DNA from: Colwellia sp. MB02u-6
GTDB taxonomy: Bacteria > Pseudomonadota > Gammaproteobacteria > Enterobacterales > Alteromonadaceae
DNA: 64,000 nucleotides
Direction of reading: 5' to 3'
NCBI RefSeq assembly: GCF_014077095.1
Contig: NZ_JACGVG010000038.1
Location: forward strand, 248,001 to 312,000
In this document: positions 29,322-38,259 of the stretch, piece after piece
How the letters are laid out: each line of letters starts with the position of its first letter
Position numbering within the stretch: the stretch's first letter is position 1
The notes under the pieces: model-generated
What the model saw: only the letters and a program-made list of their open reading frames with translations
Databases searched by the model: none
Told to the model about the DNA's origin: nothing
Position numbers and translations under genes: made by a program

Positions 29322-31811
29322 ATGTATGTAAAAAAATCGCAAACCTTTAAAAAATCTCTTGTATGCTTAGCACTCAGTTCCGCATTATCTATAACCACCT
29401 ATAGTTACGCTGAAGCAGTCGCCGGAAAACTTGCTGTTGAAGGCATTGAACGCATTCAAGTTACGGCCTCACGTCGTGCATCGACTGTGCAAGATGCTCC
29501 CTTAAATATCACCGCACTTGATAGTGATGTGATGAAAGATCAAAACATTACACAATTATCAGATGTTGCTCGTTGGGTACCAGGTTTAAGTGTTGCTGAT
29601 CAAGGGAGTCGTACTGGCTCCCCGATTGTTGTACGCGGTTTGAATACTAACTCATCAGGGCCTGGCTCTGATGGTGGCACTGTGGCCACTTATATTGGTG
29701 AAATTCCCCTAGTCGTTGACATGAAACTCATTGATGTTGAACGAGTTGAAATATTAATTGGCCCACAAGGAACCTTATATGGTGCAGGAACTTTAGGTGG
29801 CGCTATTCGCTACTTACCGAATAAACCCGTACTTGATGTAACCTCTGGTTCGCTCTATGGTGACATTTTCACTTTATCTGAAAGTGATGATACCGGTGGT
29901 GAAGCCGGTTTTGTTTTTAACACGCCATTAATTGAAGATGAATTAGCCGTGCGTTTTGCCTTTAATTATTTAAATGAACCTGGCTATATTGATTACAATT
30001 ATGTGGTGCGCGAGGGAGGTGTTTCATTACCTGATCCAAATTGGTCAGATACTGATGCAGTTAACGCTAACCTAAAACAGGTGAAAGATGCTAACGATGA
30101 AAAAACCAGTACAGCTAAAGCGATGATCCGCTGGCAGCCGAATGAAGTTTTTGATGCAACCTTGTCGTATTTTTATCAAAAACAAGACATCGGTGGTCGT
30201 TCTATTGTGCATAACAGTAGCTTAAGCGAGACAAATCCTTTAACGACAGTTATAGGAGAATATGACTCAGGTTATCGCTACCAAGAACCAAGAGAAAAAG
30301 AAGACACTTTACTTAGTTTAGAAATTACCCTTGATTTAGGTTTTGCTGAACTGACCTCAGCTACCGGTTATTCAGAATTTGAAGCACTGGGGCAACGTGA
30401 TCAAACTGACTTACTTATCCGTCTAGATTACAGCTATGAAGAATTCCCGGGTTTTTCTACTTTTACTCGAGAAGTGGATGAGGCTGAAAACTTTACCCAA
30501 GAAATTCGTTTAGTATCAACAGGAGATTCAGCACTTTCTTGGATTGTAGGTGCTTATTACAACCAATTCGAAAGTTTTGGTGATAGCCGTGAATATGCGC
30601 CTGGCTTCGATCAATATGCTGTTGATAACTGGGGTGGCAATCAATTACGTCCTGATTCATTAGAGTATATTTCGGTGGGTAATACTGAAATCACTGAATC
30701 AGCTCTGTTTGGTGAGTTAACTTATAGCCTAACCGATAAATTAACGCTGATGATTGGTGCTCGTTTTTATGACTATGAAGTTAACTCGTCTTCAGCAGTA
30801 GACTTACCTTTGTATAACACCTTATTTGATGACTATGCAGCAAGTGAAATCAATTTAGATCTTGAAAGCACTCCGCCTGCTGATGGTGATGGCAACTTAT
30901 TGAAAATTAATGCCAGTTATCAATTTAGTGATGATGTGATGGCATATGGCACGGTAAGTGAAGGCTTTAGAATTGGTGGCTCTAATGGTGTTGCTGCCTG
31001 CCCTGATGACGTCGAAGAGTCGGGCTTTCAAAATGTTTGTGCTTTACCCAATGAAGCTCTTTACGAAGCAGATACCACGACTAACTATGAATTAGGTTTT
31101 AAGAGTACTTGGTTGAGTAACCAATTACACTTTAATGCCGCTGTATTTATGGTTGAGTGGGACAATGCTCAAGTAGCGGGTGCTACTTTCTATGGTCAGC
31201 AACCCATTACCAGTAATGCCGCAGCAGCAGAATCAAAAGGGGTTGAAATATCAACTCGCGCTATGCTAAGTGATAATATTACCGCCTATGCTACTTATGC
31301 CTACACCAATGCAGAATTAACCAGTGACGCACCTTTTCTATTTCAAGTCTTAAGTGAAGATCAGCTTGATGCAGGTGCAGAGCAAAGTTTTTATGATGGT
31401 AAAAATGGTGATCGTTTACCTGGCTCACCTGAACAGCAGTTTTCATTAGGAGCAAGCTATTCTACCGAAATTTTTGGTAGTACAGGTTTAGATATCAATT
31501 ACGGCTTAACTTATCAAAGTGATGTTTACTCTAAGGTCGGTTTACGCGCTGATGGTGAGGCTTTATCCGGCTATGCAATAAGTAATATGTCAGCAAAATT
31601 AACTGAAGGTGCTTGGTCGGTCACCTTATACGTGGATAATATGTTTGATAAATATGCCTATAGCTCGGTACGTCGTGATCAAGGTGATATTGGCTTAGCA
31701 AAGTTTCCTGTGATGAACTCGAACGATGCCAGTCTTCAGCGTAACTATGGACATTACTTAATCACTCCACGCAAAGTAGGAGTACGTTTCGAATATTTAT
31801 TCGATATGTAA
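29322..31811 (+). CDS. TonB-dependent outer-membrane receptor (copy 1)
   Basis: An 829-residue active-transport receptor. A signal peptide ends near TYSYA, followed by the TonB-box-like ERIQVTASRR. The plug domain (about 55-170) contains LNITALDSDVMKDQNITQLS and VEILIGPQGTLYGAGTLGGA. The beta barrel follows to the terminal aromatic-rich GVRFEYLFDM. A Cys pair lies in a barrel loop (AACPDDVEESGFQNVCALP). The substrate is unknown. It is followed by a strong terminator and then by a TPR-sulfotransferase, the same pairing as at 44-48.8 kb. Confidence 0.93.
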   Translation: MYVKKSQTFKKSLVCLALSSALSITTYSYAEAVAGKLAVEGIERIQVTASRRASTVQDAPLNITALDSDVMKDQNITQLSDVARWVPGLSVADQGSRTGSPIVVRGLNTNSSGPGSDGGTVATYIGEIPLVVDMKLIDVERVEILIGPQGTLYGAGTLGGAIRYLPNKPVLDVTSGSLYGDIFTLSESDDTGGEAGFVFNTPLIEDELAVRFAFNYLNEPGYIDYNYVVREGGVSLPDPNWSDTDAVNANLKQVKDANDEKTSTAKAMIRWQPNEVFDATLSYFYQKQDIGGRSIVHNSSLSETNPLTTVIGEYDSGYRYQEPREKEDTLLSLEITLDLGFAELTSATGYSEFEALGQRDQTDLLIRLDYSYEEFPGFSTFTREVDEAENFTQEIRLVSTGDSALSWIVGAYYNQFESFGDSREYAPGFDQYAVDNWGGNQLRPDSLEYISVGNTEITESALFGELTYSLTDKLTLMIGARFYDYEVNSSSAVDLPLYNTLFDDYAASEINLDLESTPPADGDGNLLKINASYQFSDDVMAYGTVSEGFRIGGSNGVAACPDDVEESGFQNVCALPNEALYEADTTTNYELGFKSTWLSNQLHFNAAVFMVEWDNAQVAGATFYGQQPITSNAAAAESKGVEISTRAMLSDNITAYATYAYTNAELTSDAPFLFQVLSEDQLDAGAEQSFYDGKNGDRLPGSPEQQFSLGASYSTEIFGSTGLDINYGLTYQSDVYSKVGLRADGEALSGYAISNMSAKLTEGAWSVTLYVDNMFDKYAYSSVRRDQGDIGLAKFPVMNSNDASLQRNYGHYLITPRKVGVRFEYLFDM

Positions 31812-32195
31812 TTATTTAAGTATAATTTTCACTTAAATAAAAGCTATAAAAAAAAAGGCACAGTATCATTTAAACGTTAAATGATACTGTGCCTTTTTAG
31901 CATTTTATTTAGCATTTTATCCCCATGACGACACCGCCAAACCATTCAACTGTATGACACAGTTTGTTATGACACCATTACAAATGAGGCAAGCAGTGAC
32001 TTATTAACAGTGCGCGATGATTAAACAGATAAAAAGTGGCATAAATAAAAATGGGAAATTTTGTGGATACTATCGCGGTTAATGATAATCCAATAAAAAA
32101 AATTAATACCCTTGTAGATATTGTTTTTGTGATGAAAACTGGCAAAGTATATCGACAAGTGTGATTTGAAATAATTAAATTCGAGTAGTTGAAGT
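31812..32195. other. Intergenic region between TonB receptor 1 and sulfotransferase 1
   Basis: Contains the strong terminator at 31853-31897. The rest, about 300 bases, is AT-rich with no credible gene. The sulfotransferase therefore probably has its own promoter here. Confidence 0.4.
31853..31897 (+). terminator. Strong bidirectional terminator after TonB receptor 1
   Basis: A perfect stem of about 20 base pairs, AAGGCACAGTATCATTTAA with its complement after an ACG loop, flanked by a long A-run on the left and TTTTT on the right. It lies 40 bases after the receptor stop codon. Confidence 0.95.
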
Positions 32196-33767
32196 ATGTC
32201 TTACACAACAAAAATATTGCATCAGCAGGCACAACAAGCTTTAAATCAAGGTTTGTATCAACAAGCCCATAAAAAATTAATCGCTATTTTACAACAAGAT
32301 AAATATTTTTCGGATGCTTATTTTTTGCTAGCCATGATTGCTAGTGCGCATCATAATTTTCTCAAAGCTATTGAGTTGATTAAACAAGCCAACAAACTTG
32401 CTCCTAACAATGCCGAATATTTGTCACAACTGGCCAAGCACTATGCACTGGAAAATAATCATGTACAGGCGGTGTACTTTGCTGAACTTACGGCTCAACT
32501 TGCCTCAAAATCATCATTAACGCTAGATACGCTTGGTGTGGCATATAGTAAAATTGGCTTACACGAAAAAGCGGTGATTTTTTTTCAACAAGCTGTGGCT
32601 ATTAACGATAAAAATCCTAATTATTTCTTTAATTTAGGCGCAGCACTCAAGTTTATTGGTGATTTTGACGGCGCTAAAAAAGCCTATGAAAAAACGATTG
32701 CAATGGCACCAAATTATTACAAAGCTCATGCCGCGTTAACTGGCTTAGGCGGCATATCAGCAACATCAAACCATATTCCTCTACTTGAACAATTGTTCTC
32801 ACAAACGCAACATGCAGACGACAGCTTATATATAGGCCATGCTCTTGCCCGAGAATATGAATCACTGAAAAATTTTGATAAAGCATTTTTCTATTTAGAT
32901 AGGGCAAAAAAAAGTAAACTCAAACAATTTAACTACCATATTGATGAAGATAAAGCGCTGTTTAGCCGTCTTCAAAGTCACTTTAAAAATGTTGATAGCT
33001 TAAAGGTTCAAGGTTTCGAAACTGATGAGCCAATATTTGTCGTTGGTATGCCAAGATCAGGAACAACGCTGGTTGAACGAATTATTTCACAGCACAGCGA
33101 AGTAACGAGTGCCGGTGAATTGCAGCACTTTGGTTTGCTACTTAAAAAAATGACTAAAACCACGAGCAAGCGTGTAATTGATGCAGAAACAATAGCCGCG
33201 ACAGAAAATATAAATTTTGCCAAGTTAGGTGAAGATTATATTGAAAGTACGCGGGCAATAACTGGAAAAACAGCAAAATTTGTTGATAAAATGCCATTAA
33301 ATGTACTTTATGTTGGCTTTATTTTAAAAGCATTACCAAAAGCTAAAATTGTCTGCTTAGATAGAAATCCACTGGATACCATTGTGAGTAATTTTCGACA
33401 GCTTTTTGCAGTTAATCAATCGTATTATAGTTATTCATATGATTTAGAAAGCACTACAGAATTTTATTTACTATTTAAACAGTTAACAGCGTTATGGTTA
33501 GCACTTTTTCCAGAAAACTTTTATTTTATTAATTATGAGAAGTTGGTTAATGACCCAGTAAATGAAGCCAAGCAGCTGATTGAATTTTGTAATCTTTCTT
33601 GGCAAGAACAATGTGTTGATATTGACCAAAATTCTGCGCCTGTAGCTACAGCCAGTGCAATGCAAGTTCGTAGTCCAATTAATAATAGCTCAGTGGGTAA
33701 CTGGAAAAAATATGACGCTTATCTAGATGGCGTAAAAGCGATACTGGCCACTAGAGAGCAAAATTAG
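32196..33767 (+). CDS. TPR-containing sulfotransferase family protein (copy 1)
   Basis: A 523-residue cytoplasmic protein. The N-terminal half (about 5-200) consists of tetratricopeptide repeats, for example KAIELIKQANKLAPNNAEYL and DFDGAKKAYEKTIAMAPNYY. The C-terminal half is a sulfotransferase (PF13469-like) with the PAPS 5'-phosphosulfate loop PIFVVGMPRSGTTLVERIIS (about residue 280), a KMPLN motif and a 3'-phosphate-binding-type LDRNPLDTIVSNFRQ. The acceptor is unknown, and the TPR array suggests a protein or peptide substrate. It follows TonB receptor 1. Confidence 0.88.
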   Translation: MSYTTKILHQQAQQALNQGLYQQAHKKLIAILQQDKYFSDAYFLLAMIASAHHNFLKAIELIKQANKLAPNNAEYLSQLAKHYALENNHVQAVYFAELTAQLASKSSLTLDTLGVAYSKIGLHEKAVIFFQQAVAINDKNPNYFFNLGAALKFIGDFDGAKKAYEKTIAMAPNYYKAHAALTGLGGISATSNHIPLLEQLFSQTQHADDSLYIGHALAREYESLKNFDKAFFYLDRAKKSKLKQFNYHIDEDKALFSRLQSHFKNVDSLKVQGFETDEPIFVVGMPRSGTTLVERIISQHSEVTSAGELQHFGLLLKKMTKTTSKRVIDAETIAATENINFAKLGEDYIESTRAITGKTAKFVDKMPLNVLYVGFILKALPKAKIVCLDRNPLDTIVSNFRQLFAVNQSYYSYSYDLESTTEFYLLFKQLTALWLALFPENFYFINYEKLVNDPVNEAKQLIEFCNLSWQEQCVDIDQNSAPVATASAMQVRSPINNSSVGNWKKYDAYLDGVKAILATREQN

Positions 33768-34130
33768 TGTTTCATCTAGATTGATTTTTAGAAAACTCTG
33801 GCGAATTTGTAAAAGAAATTAATAGTACGAATTAGCACTAAGGCTAGAAAATATAGATACTGTTGAGCGACTAATTAATCACTTTGTGTAGATGGTTGAA
33901 TATCATTGTAAAGTCTTTATTGAGCCATTTCGGCTAACGATGAAGGTGATATTCAAAAGACCAGATATGACTTTAATATTAATGATAAGGAAATTAAATA
34001 AGCAATAAAGGTGGATGATGATACTGGACTTGAACCCATGATCCGGAGCAAGTAATAAAGAGGTGAGTTACTTTTAGTCTTACTTTAAGAAGAGTATTGA
34101 TTACATGGAAATTTTAACTTGAAATAGAAA
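33768..34130. other. Intergenic region with a tRNA-like remnant
   Basis: No gene is seen. At about 34010-34050 the minus strand carries GGGTTCAAGTCC followed by AGTATCATCATCCACC, which looks like the T-arm and acceptor 3' half of a tRNA. It is a diverged relative of the tRNA-Val genes that follow. No 5' half can be folded, so I treat it as a tRNA scrap. Confidence 0.45.
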
Positions 34131-34206
34131 TGGTGGACGATACTGGGCTTGAACCAGTGACCCCCGCCTTGTAAGGGCGGTGCTCTCCCAACTGAGCTAA
34201 TCGTCC
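34131..34206 (-). tRNA. tRNA-Val (anticodon UAC)
   Basis: A 76-base cloverleaf on the minus strand with encoded CCA. The acceptor 5' side is GGACGAT, the anticodon loop is CTTACAA (UAC), and the T loop is GGTTCAAGCCC. First of three identical copies in reading order by coordinate. Confidence 0.96.
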
Positions 34207-34238
34207 ATTTTATTTTTACTTCTTTATGGCAAAAGAAG

Positions 34239-34314
34239 TGGTGGACGATACTGGGCTTGAACCAGTGACCCCCGCCTTGTAAGGGCGGTGCTCTCCCAAC
34301 TGAGCTAATCGTCC
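34239..34314 (-). tRNA. tRNA-Val (anticodon UAC)
   Basis: Second copy, identical in sequence to those at 34131 and 34359, with encoded CCA. The 32-base spacer separates it from the neighbouring copy. Confidence 0.96.
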
Positions 34315-34358
34315 GATATAAATTTACACATACTATTTACACACTACTAACAGAGAAG

Positions 34359-34434
34359 TGGTGGACGATACTGGGCTTGAACCAGTGACCCCCGCCTTGT
34401 AAGGGCGGTGCTCTCCCAACTGAGCTAATCGTCC
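34359..34434 (-). tRNA. tRNA-Val (anticodon UAC)
   Basis: Third copy and the first to be transcribed, since the promoter at 34451-34478 reads leftwards into it. Confidence 0.96.
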
Positions 34435-34450
34435 TTCTCTGTGGGGGCGT

Positions 34451-34478
34451 ATTATAGGGAGATCATAAAAGCTGTCAA
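34451..34478 (-). promoter_or_regulatory. Strong promoter of the tRNA-Val operon
   Basis: On the minus strand a perfect TTGACA (34473-34478) and TATAAT (34451-34456) are 16 bases apart, followed by a GC-rich discriminator (ACGCCCCCAC). Such a discriminator is typical of stringently controlled stable-RNA promoters. Confidence 0.9.
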
Positions 34479-34711
34479 CCAAAACTCAGTAATTATTTAT
34501 ATTTATTTTCACTATTGCGCTTGAATGCTTCAAATTTGGACAGACTGATGGTTTTGTGAACTTTATTTTTATTTGTTGTCTCAGGTCGTCAGGAAATTTA
34601 ACGCGCTAAAAGGTGTATTTCATGCACTTGCCTGATAAAATGCCGCAACTTTTTTAATAACCTTTGTTTTATTTGCTGACTTAAGCAAATAAATATTTCA
34701 TTGAGACTTTT

Positions 34712-36124
34712 ATGACTTTAACAACTCGATTCGCCCCTAGCCCTACGGGATATTTACATGTTGGTGGTGCTCGTACTGCTTTATATAGTTGGCTCTATGC
34801 TCAAAAAAATGGCGGTGACTTTATTCTTAGAATAGAAGACACGGATTTAGAGCGTTCAACACAGGCATCCGTTGACGCCATCATGGACGGCATGAATTGG
34901 TTAAACCTACCATGGACTCATGGGCCTTATTTTCAAACGCAACGCTTTGACCGTTACAAAGAAGTGATTGAGCAACTACTAACATCGGGTAACGCTTATC
35001 GTTGTTATAGTACTGCTGAAGAAGTTGATGCTATGCGTGTAGAAGCGAAAGCGAAAGGTGAGATTGAGAAATACAATGGTTTATGGCGAGAACGTACCGA
35101 TTATCCAGCAGATAAGCCATATGCGATTCGTTTTAAAAATCCATTAGGCGGTGATGTTGTTATCAAAGATATGGTTAAGGGCGATATTACTATCAGTAAT
35201 GAGCAACTTGATGATTTAGTTATTGCTCGCTCAGATGGTACACCCACTTATAACTTAACGGTTGTTGTTGATGATTGGGATATGAAAGTATCACACGTGG
35301 TTCGTGGTGATGATCACATCAGCAATACGCCAAAACAAATTAATATCTTAAAAGCATTAGGCGCAACCATACCTGAATATGCTCATATCCCAATGATATT
35401 AGGTGATGACGGTAAACGTTTATCAAAACGTCATGGCGCTGTGAGTGTAATGCAATATCGTGATGACGGTTTCTTGCCAGAAGCACTATTGAATTATTTA
35501 GTGCGTTTAGGTTGGTCACATGGTGATAAAGAAATTTTTTCTCGTGAAGAAATGATTGAGTTATTTGATCTTAAGGATTGTAACCGAGCAGCCTCAGGCT
35601 TTAATACTGACAAACTTATCTGGGTTAATCAGCATTACATGAAAACACTCGATCCCGCTTATGTTGCTACTCACCTTGCTTGGCATATGAAAGAGCAGGG
35701 TATCAATGTTGAAAATGGCCCAACCCTTGAAGAAGTTGTTAAAGTACAAGCGGACCGAGTAAAAACATTAAAAGAAATGGCACAAATTAGCCGATACTTT
35801 TATGAAGATTTTACTGAACTTGATGCTAGTGCGGTGAAAAAACATTTACGCCCGGTAGTAAAAGCACCACTGTTGTTAGTCAAAGAAAAATTAGCGGCTT
35901 TGACTGATTGGTCACCTGCACCCATTCATGCTGCGATTAATGACACAGCAACAGAGCTTGAAGTAGGTATGGGTAAAGTAGGCATGCCTTTGCGTGTTGC
36001 TGCCACAGGTGGTGGTAATTCACCTTCATTGGATATTACCTTGGCATTGTTAGATCAGCAAAAAGTTTTGGCTAGAATTGATCAAGCTATCGCCGTGGTT
36101 GATGCGCGTATCGCTAATAGTTAA
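34712..36124 (+). CDS. gltX: Glutamyl-tRNA synthetase
   Basis: Charges tRNA-Glu. It has 470 residues, like E. coli GltX. The HIGH-like class I motif is in [20 protein letters not shown] and the KMSKS-like motif is [14 protein letters not shown]. Binding residues in [20 protein letters not shown] are conserved. It is transcribed divergently from the tRNA-Val operon and followed by two tandem terminators. Confidence 0.96.
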   Translation: MTLTTRFAPSPTGYLHVGGARTALYSWLYAQKNGGDFILRIEDTDLERSTQASVDAIMDGMNWLNLPWTHGPYFQTQRFDRYKEVIEQLLTSGNAYRCYSTAEEVDAMRVEAKAKGEIEKYNGLWRERTDYPADKPYAIRFKNPLGGDVVIKDMVKGDITISNEQLDDLVIARSDGTPTYNLTVVVDDWDMKVSHVVRGDDHISNTPKQINILKALGATIPEYAHIPMILGDDGKRLSKRHGAVSVMQYRDDGFLPEALLNYLVRLGWSHGDKEIFSREEMIELFDLKDCNRAASGFNTDKLIWVNQHYMKTLDPAYVATHLAWHMKEQGINVENGPTLEEVVKVQADRVKTLKEMAQISRYFYEDFTELDASAVKKHLRPVVKAPLLLVKEKLAALTDWSPAPIHAAINDTATELEVGMGKVGMPLRVAATGGGNSPSLDITLALLDQQKVLARIDQAIAVVDARIANS

Positions 36125-36160
36125 TTTATAAAATTAACCTTGTGTGGAAAATCATAAACC

Positions 36161-36188
36161 AAAGTCAGCGTAATTGCTGGCTTTTTTT
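36161..36188 (+). terminator. Intrinsic terminator of gltX
   Basis: AGTCAGC and GCTGGCT arms (one G-T pair) around GTAATT, followed by seven T residues, 37 bases after the gltX stop codon. Confidence 0.85.
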
Positions 36189-36420
36189 GTTTAGGGCCTT
36201 CGCAAAGTATTTTACTGCTGAGTATATTAGCCGTAAATGAAAAGGGATTTAAGAGATTTTACTATCAAAGTTTTACCTCCTGTAGTCCTCCTTGTTTTCT
36301 GCCTGCAAATTATTTTTATTATTTTTTACAGCAAGGAGAAAATGAAAAAAGAAGCCGTGAATACTTAAGGGTAGTGAGTTTTGGGCAAGATCTAAGTGTA
36401 TTGACAATATTAGATAAACC

Positions 36421-36446
36421 AAAGCCAGCTTAATTGCTGGCTTTTT
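36421..36446 (+). terminator. Second, duplicated terminator
   Basis: AAAGCCAGC and GCTGGCTTT around TTAATT, then a T-run. The upstream bases (ATAAACCAAAG) match those before the first terminator, which suggests duplication of the terminator segment. Confidence 0.8.
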
Positions 36447-36465
36447 ATTTTCATGAAGAGGGGGA

Positions 36466-36495
36466 TGTCGCGTTCACACGAATGTGAACGCGACA
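36466..36495. repeat. Perfect 13-bp inverted repeat downstream of fabA
   Basis: TGTCGCGTTCACA (36466-36478) and its exact complement (36483-36495) flank the tetraloop CGAA. It lies 33 bases beyond the fabA stop codon on the side where fabA transcription ends, but has no T-run. It could be a transcript-end stabiliser, a Rho-linked stop or a protein-binding site. Confidence 0.8.
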
Positions 36496-36528
36496 ATGTT
36501 ACTGATTACCACTTACGTTAAATAATGA

Positions 36529-37044
36529 TTAAAATTTAGTGGTATCGGTAAACAAGCCCACTTTTAAATCTTTCGCTGTGTAGATCACACGACCATCGAC
36601 AGAAACCGTACCGTCAGCAATACCCATAAATAATTTACGCTTAATAACGCGTTTTAAGGTGATTTTATAAGTGACTTTTTTTGCGGTGGGCAAAATTTGG
36701 CCAGTAAATTTAACTTCACCTACACCTAAAGCTCTACCATGACCTGGACCACCTGACCACGCTAAGAAAAAACCTGTTAATTGCCACATCGCATCTAAGC
36801 CTAGGCAACCCGGCATAACAGGGTCACCTTTGAAATGACAATCAAAAAACCAAAGATCTGGATTTATGTCTAATTCAGCGATAATTTCGCCTTTGCCATG
36901 TTCGCCGCCGTCATCATTAATGCTAACAATTCTATCCATCATTAACATATTGTCAGATGGTAACTGGCTGTTGCCAGGGCCAAACATTTCACCAGTACCT
37001 GCTTTTACTAGGTCTTCTTTTGAGAACGAATTTTGTTGTTCCAT
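36529..37044 (-). CDS. fabA: 3-Hydroxydecanoyl-ACP dehydratase/isomerase
   Basis: Dehydrates beta-hydroxyacyl-ACP and isomerises the C10 double bond, the branch to unsaturated fatty acids. From ATG 37044 it has 171 residues (E. coli 172), beginning [20 protein letters not shown]. Longer in-frame starts exist but the family begins here. The catalytic histidine is in [21 protein letters not shown] partner fabB is not in the window. Confidence 0.96.
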   Translation of the reverse strand: MEQQNSFSKEDLVKAGTGEMFGPGNSQLPSDNMLMMDRIVSINDDGGEHGKGEIIAELDINPDLWFFDCHFKGDPVMPGCLGLDAMWQLTGFFLAWSGGPGHGRALGVGEVKFTGQILPTAKKVTYKITLKRVIKRKLFMGIADGTVSVDGRVIYTAKDLKVGLFTDTTKF

Positions 37045-37220
37045 GTCATCACTTACGTTTATTAATAATTTCAAAGACCTTACTTTAGCTAACACTTGTA
37101 CGCTAAACAACTCTGAACAGTTAAATAAATTTATATATGACTTAAAAAATTCAAAATATTTTGTAAAAATCGGTTATACATAACAACTAAGGTTTTAAAA
37201 TTTTAATAGGTAAGCTATTG

Positions 37221-37475
37221 ATGAATATAAAAAAGAAAATATTAACTAATGCGGAAAAACAAAAACGTTATCGTGAACGGCAAAAAGTTAGCGGTAAAAA
37301 AGAAATGCGGGGTTATCTGACACCAGAAGCGCAAAAGTGTTACGAACTGATTGCTGAGCAAACAAAATGGAATGACAGTATCATTTTAAGTAATGCCGTA
37401 CGTTTAACTTATGCGGCATATAAAAATGGCCAAATTAACTTGTTAAATAACTGGCTAAATAAAAACGAGCTGTAA
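37221..37475 (+). CDS. Small basic hypothetical protein, possible DNA binding
   Basis: 84 residues from ATG 37221; a TTG at 37218 immediately precedes it. The N-terminal quarter is strongly basic (KKKILTNAEKQKRYRERQKV), followed by MRGYLTPEAQKCYELIAEQT and a helical tail, a layout like short ribbon-helix-helix or plasmid copy-control proteins. I do not recognise the family. It lies upstream of uvrY in the same direction, separated by 137 bases. Confidence 0.6.
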   Translation: MNIKKKILTNAEKQKRYRERQKVSGKKEMRGYLTPEAQKCYELIAEQTKWNDSIILSNAVRLTYAAYKNGQINLLNNWLNKNEL

Positions 37476-37612
37476 TCATGGCTTAAACGACCTTGATTAA
37501 GGAAATGAATTAAAGAAAAAGCAAGAATTTATATTGTGTTAGAGACCAATTCGCTATATTATTTTTATTAATTCTGCTGCTTTTTATAAAGTGATAATAA
37601 GGTAATTTTACG

Positions 37613-38257
37613 TTGATAAATGTTTTGTTAGTTGATGACCATGAGTTGGTTCGTACTGGAATACGAAAAATCCTAGACGAAGTTAAAGGACTTAAGGTGA
37701 TCGGTGAAGCTAAAACAGGTGAGGAAGCGGTACAATTTTGCCGTAAAGTCGAGCCTAATGTTGTCCTTATGGACATGAACATGCCAGGCATTGGCGGCTT
37801 AGAGGCAACAAAAAAAATTATTCGTTATGCACCTGATGTAAAAGTTATTGTTTTAACTGTTTATTGCAATGACCCCATTCCGACAAAAGTTATGCAGATT
37901 GGTGCGGCAGGTTATTTAACGAAAGGTGCCGGTCCTGATGAAATGATTAATGCGATTCGTGCTGTTAATAGCGGCCAACGTTATATAACACCAGAGATTG
38001 CCCAGCAGATGGCGTTAAGCCAATTCAAATCCCCAGATGAAAATCCGTTCAGTAGTTTGTCTGAACGTGAATTACAAATCATGTTAATGATCACGCGTGG
38101 CGAAAAAGTACCTGATATCTCACAACAATTAGTGCTAAGTACTAAAACCATTAATAGCTACCGCTATCGTATGTTTGATAAGCTTAATGTCGGTAATGAC
38201 GTTGAGCTAACGCATTTGGCTATTCGCCATGGTATGTTAAAAACTGAAGTGCTATAG
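37613..38257 (+). CDS. uvrY: Response regulator UvrY/GacA (LuxR-type)
   Basis: Output regulator of the BarA/GacS-UvrY system, which in gammaproteobacteria activates Csr small RNAs. It has 214 residues. The receiver domain has the DDHELVR acidic pair and the phospho-Asp near residue 54 in VVLMDMNMPGIGG. The C-terminal LuxR helix-turn-helix has LSERELQIMLMITRGEKVPD and LSTKTINSYRYRMFDKLNV. The start is TTG 37613 (AAGG about 10 bases upstream), which gives the canonical MINVLLVDDHE. The uvrC start follows after only 2 bases. Confidence 0.94.
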   Translation: MINVLLVDDHELVRTGIRKILDEVKGLKVIGEAKTGEEAVQFCRKVEPNVVLMDMNMPGIGGLEATKKIIRYAPDVKVIVLTVYCNDPIPTKVMQIGAAGYLTKGAGPDEMINAIRAVNSGQRYITPEIAQQMALSQFKSPDENPFSSLSERELQIMLMITRGEKVPDISQQLVLSTKTINSYRYRMFDKLNVGNDVELTHLAIRHGMLKTEVL

Positions 38258-38259
38258 CA

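Larger units (their letters stand above)
36125..36528. other. gltX/fabA intergenic region with two look-alike terminators
   Basis: No gene of credible length is seen. It holds two similar hairpin terminators (36161-36188 and 36421-36446) and a separate 13-bp hairpin (36466-36495). Between them AAGGAGAAA precedes a tiny ATG frame of 8 codons near 36342, probably debris. Confidence 0.5.

Noticed and set aside
34131-34434. Possible CRISPR array, because of three regularly spaced identical repeats
   Set aside because: The repeats are complete tRNA-Val genes with CCA ends, and no cas gene is near.
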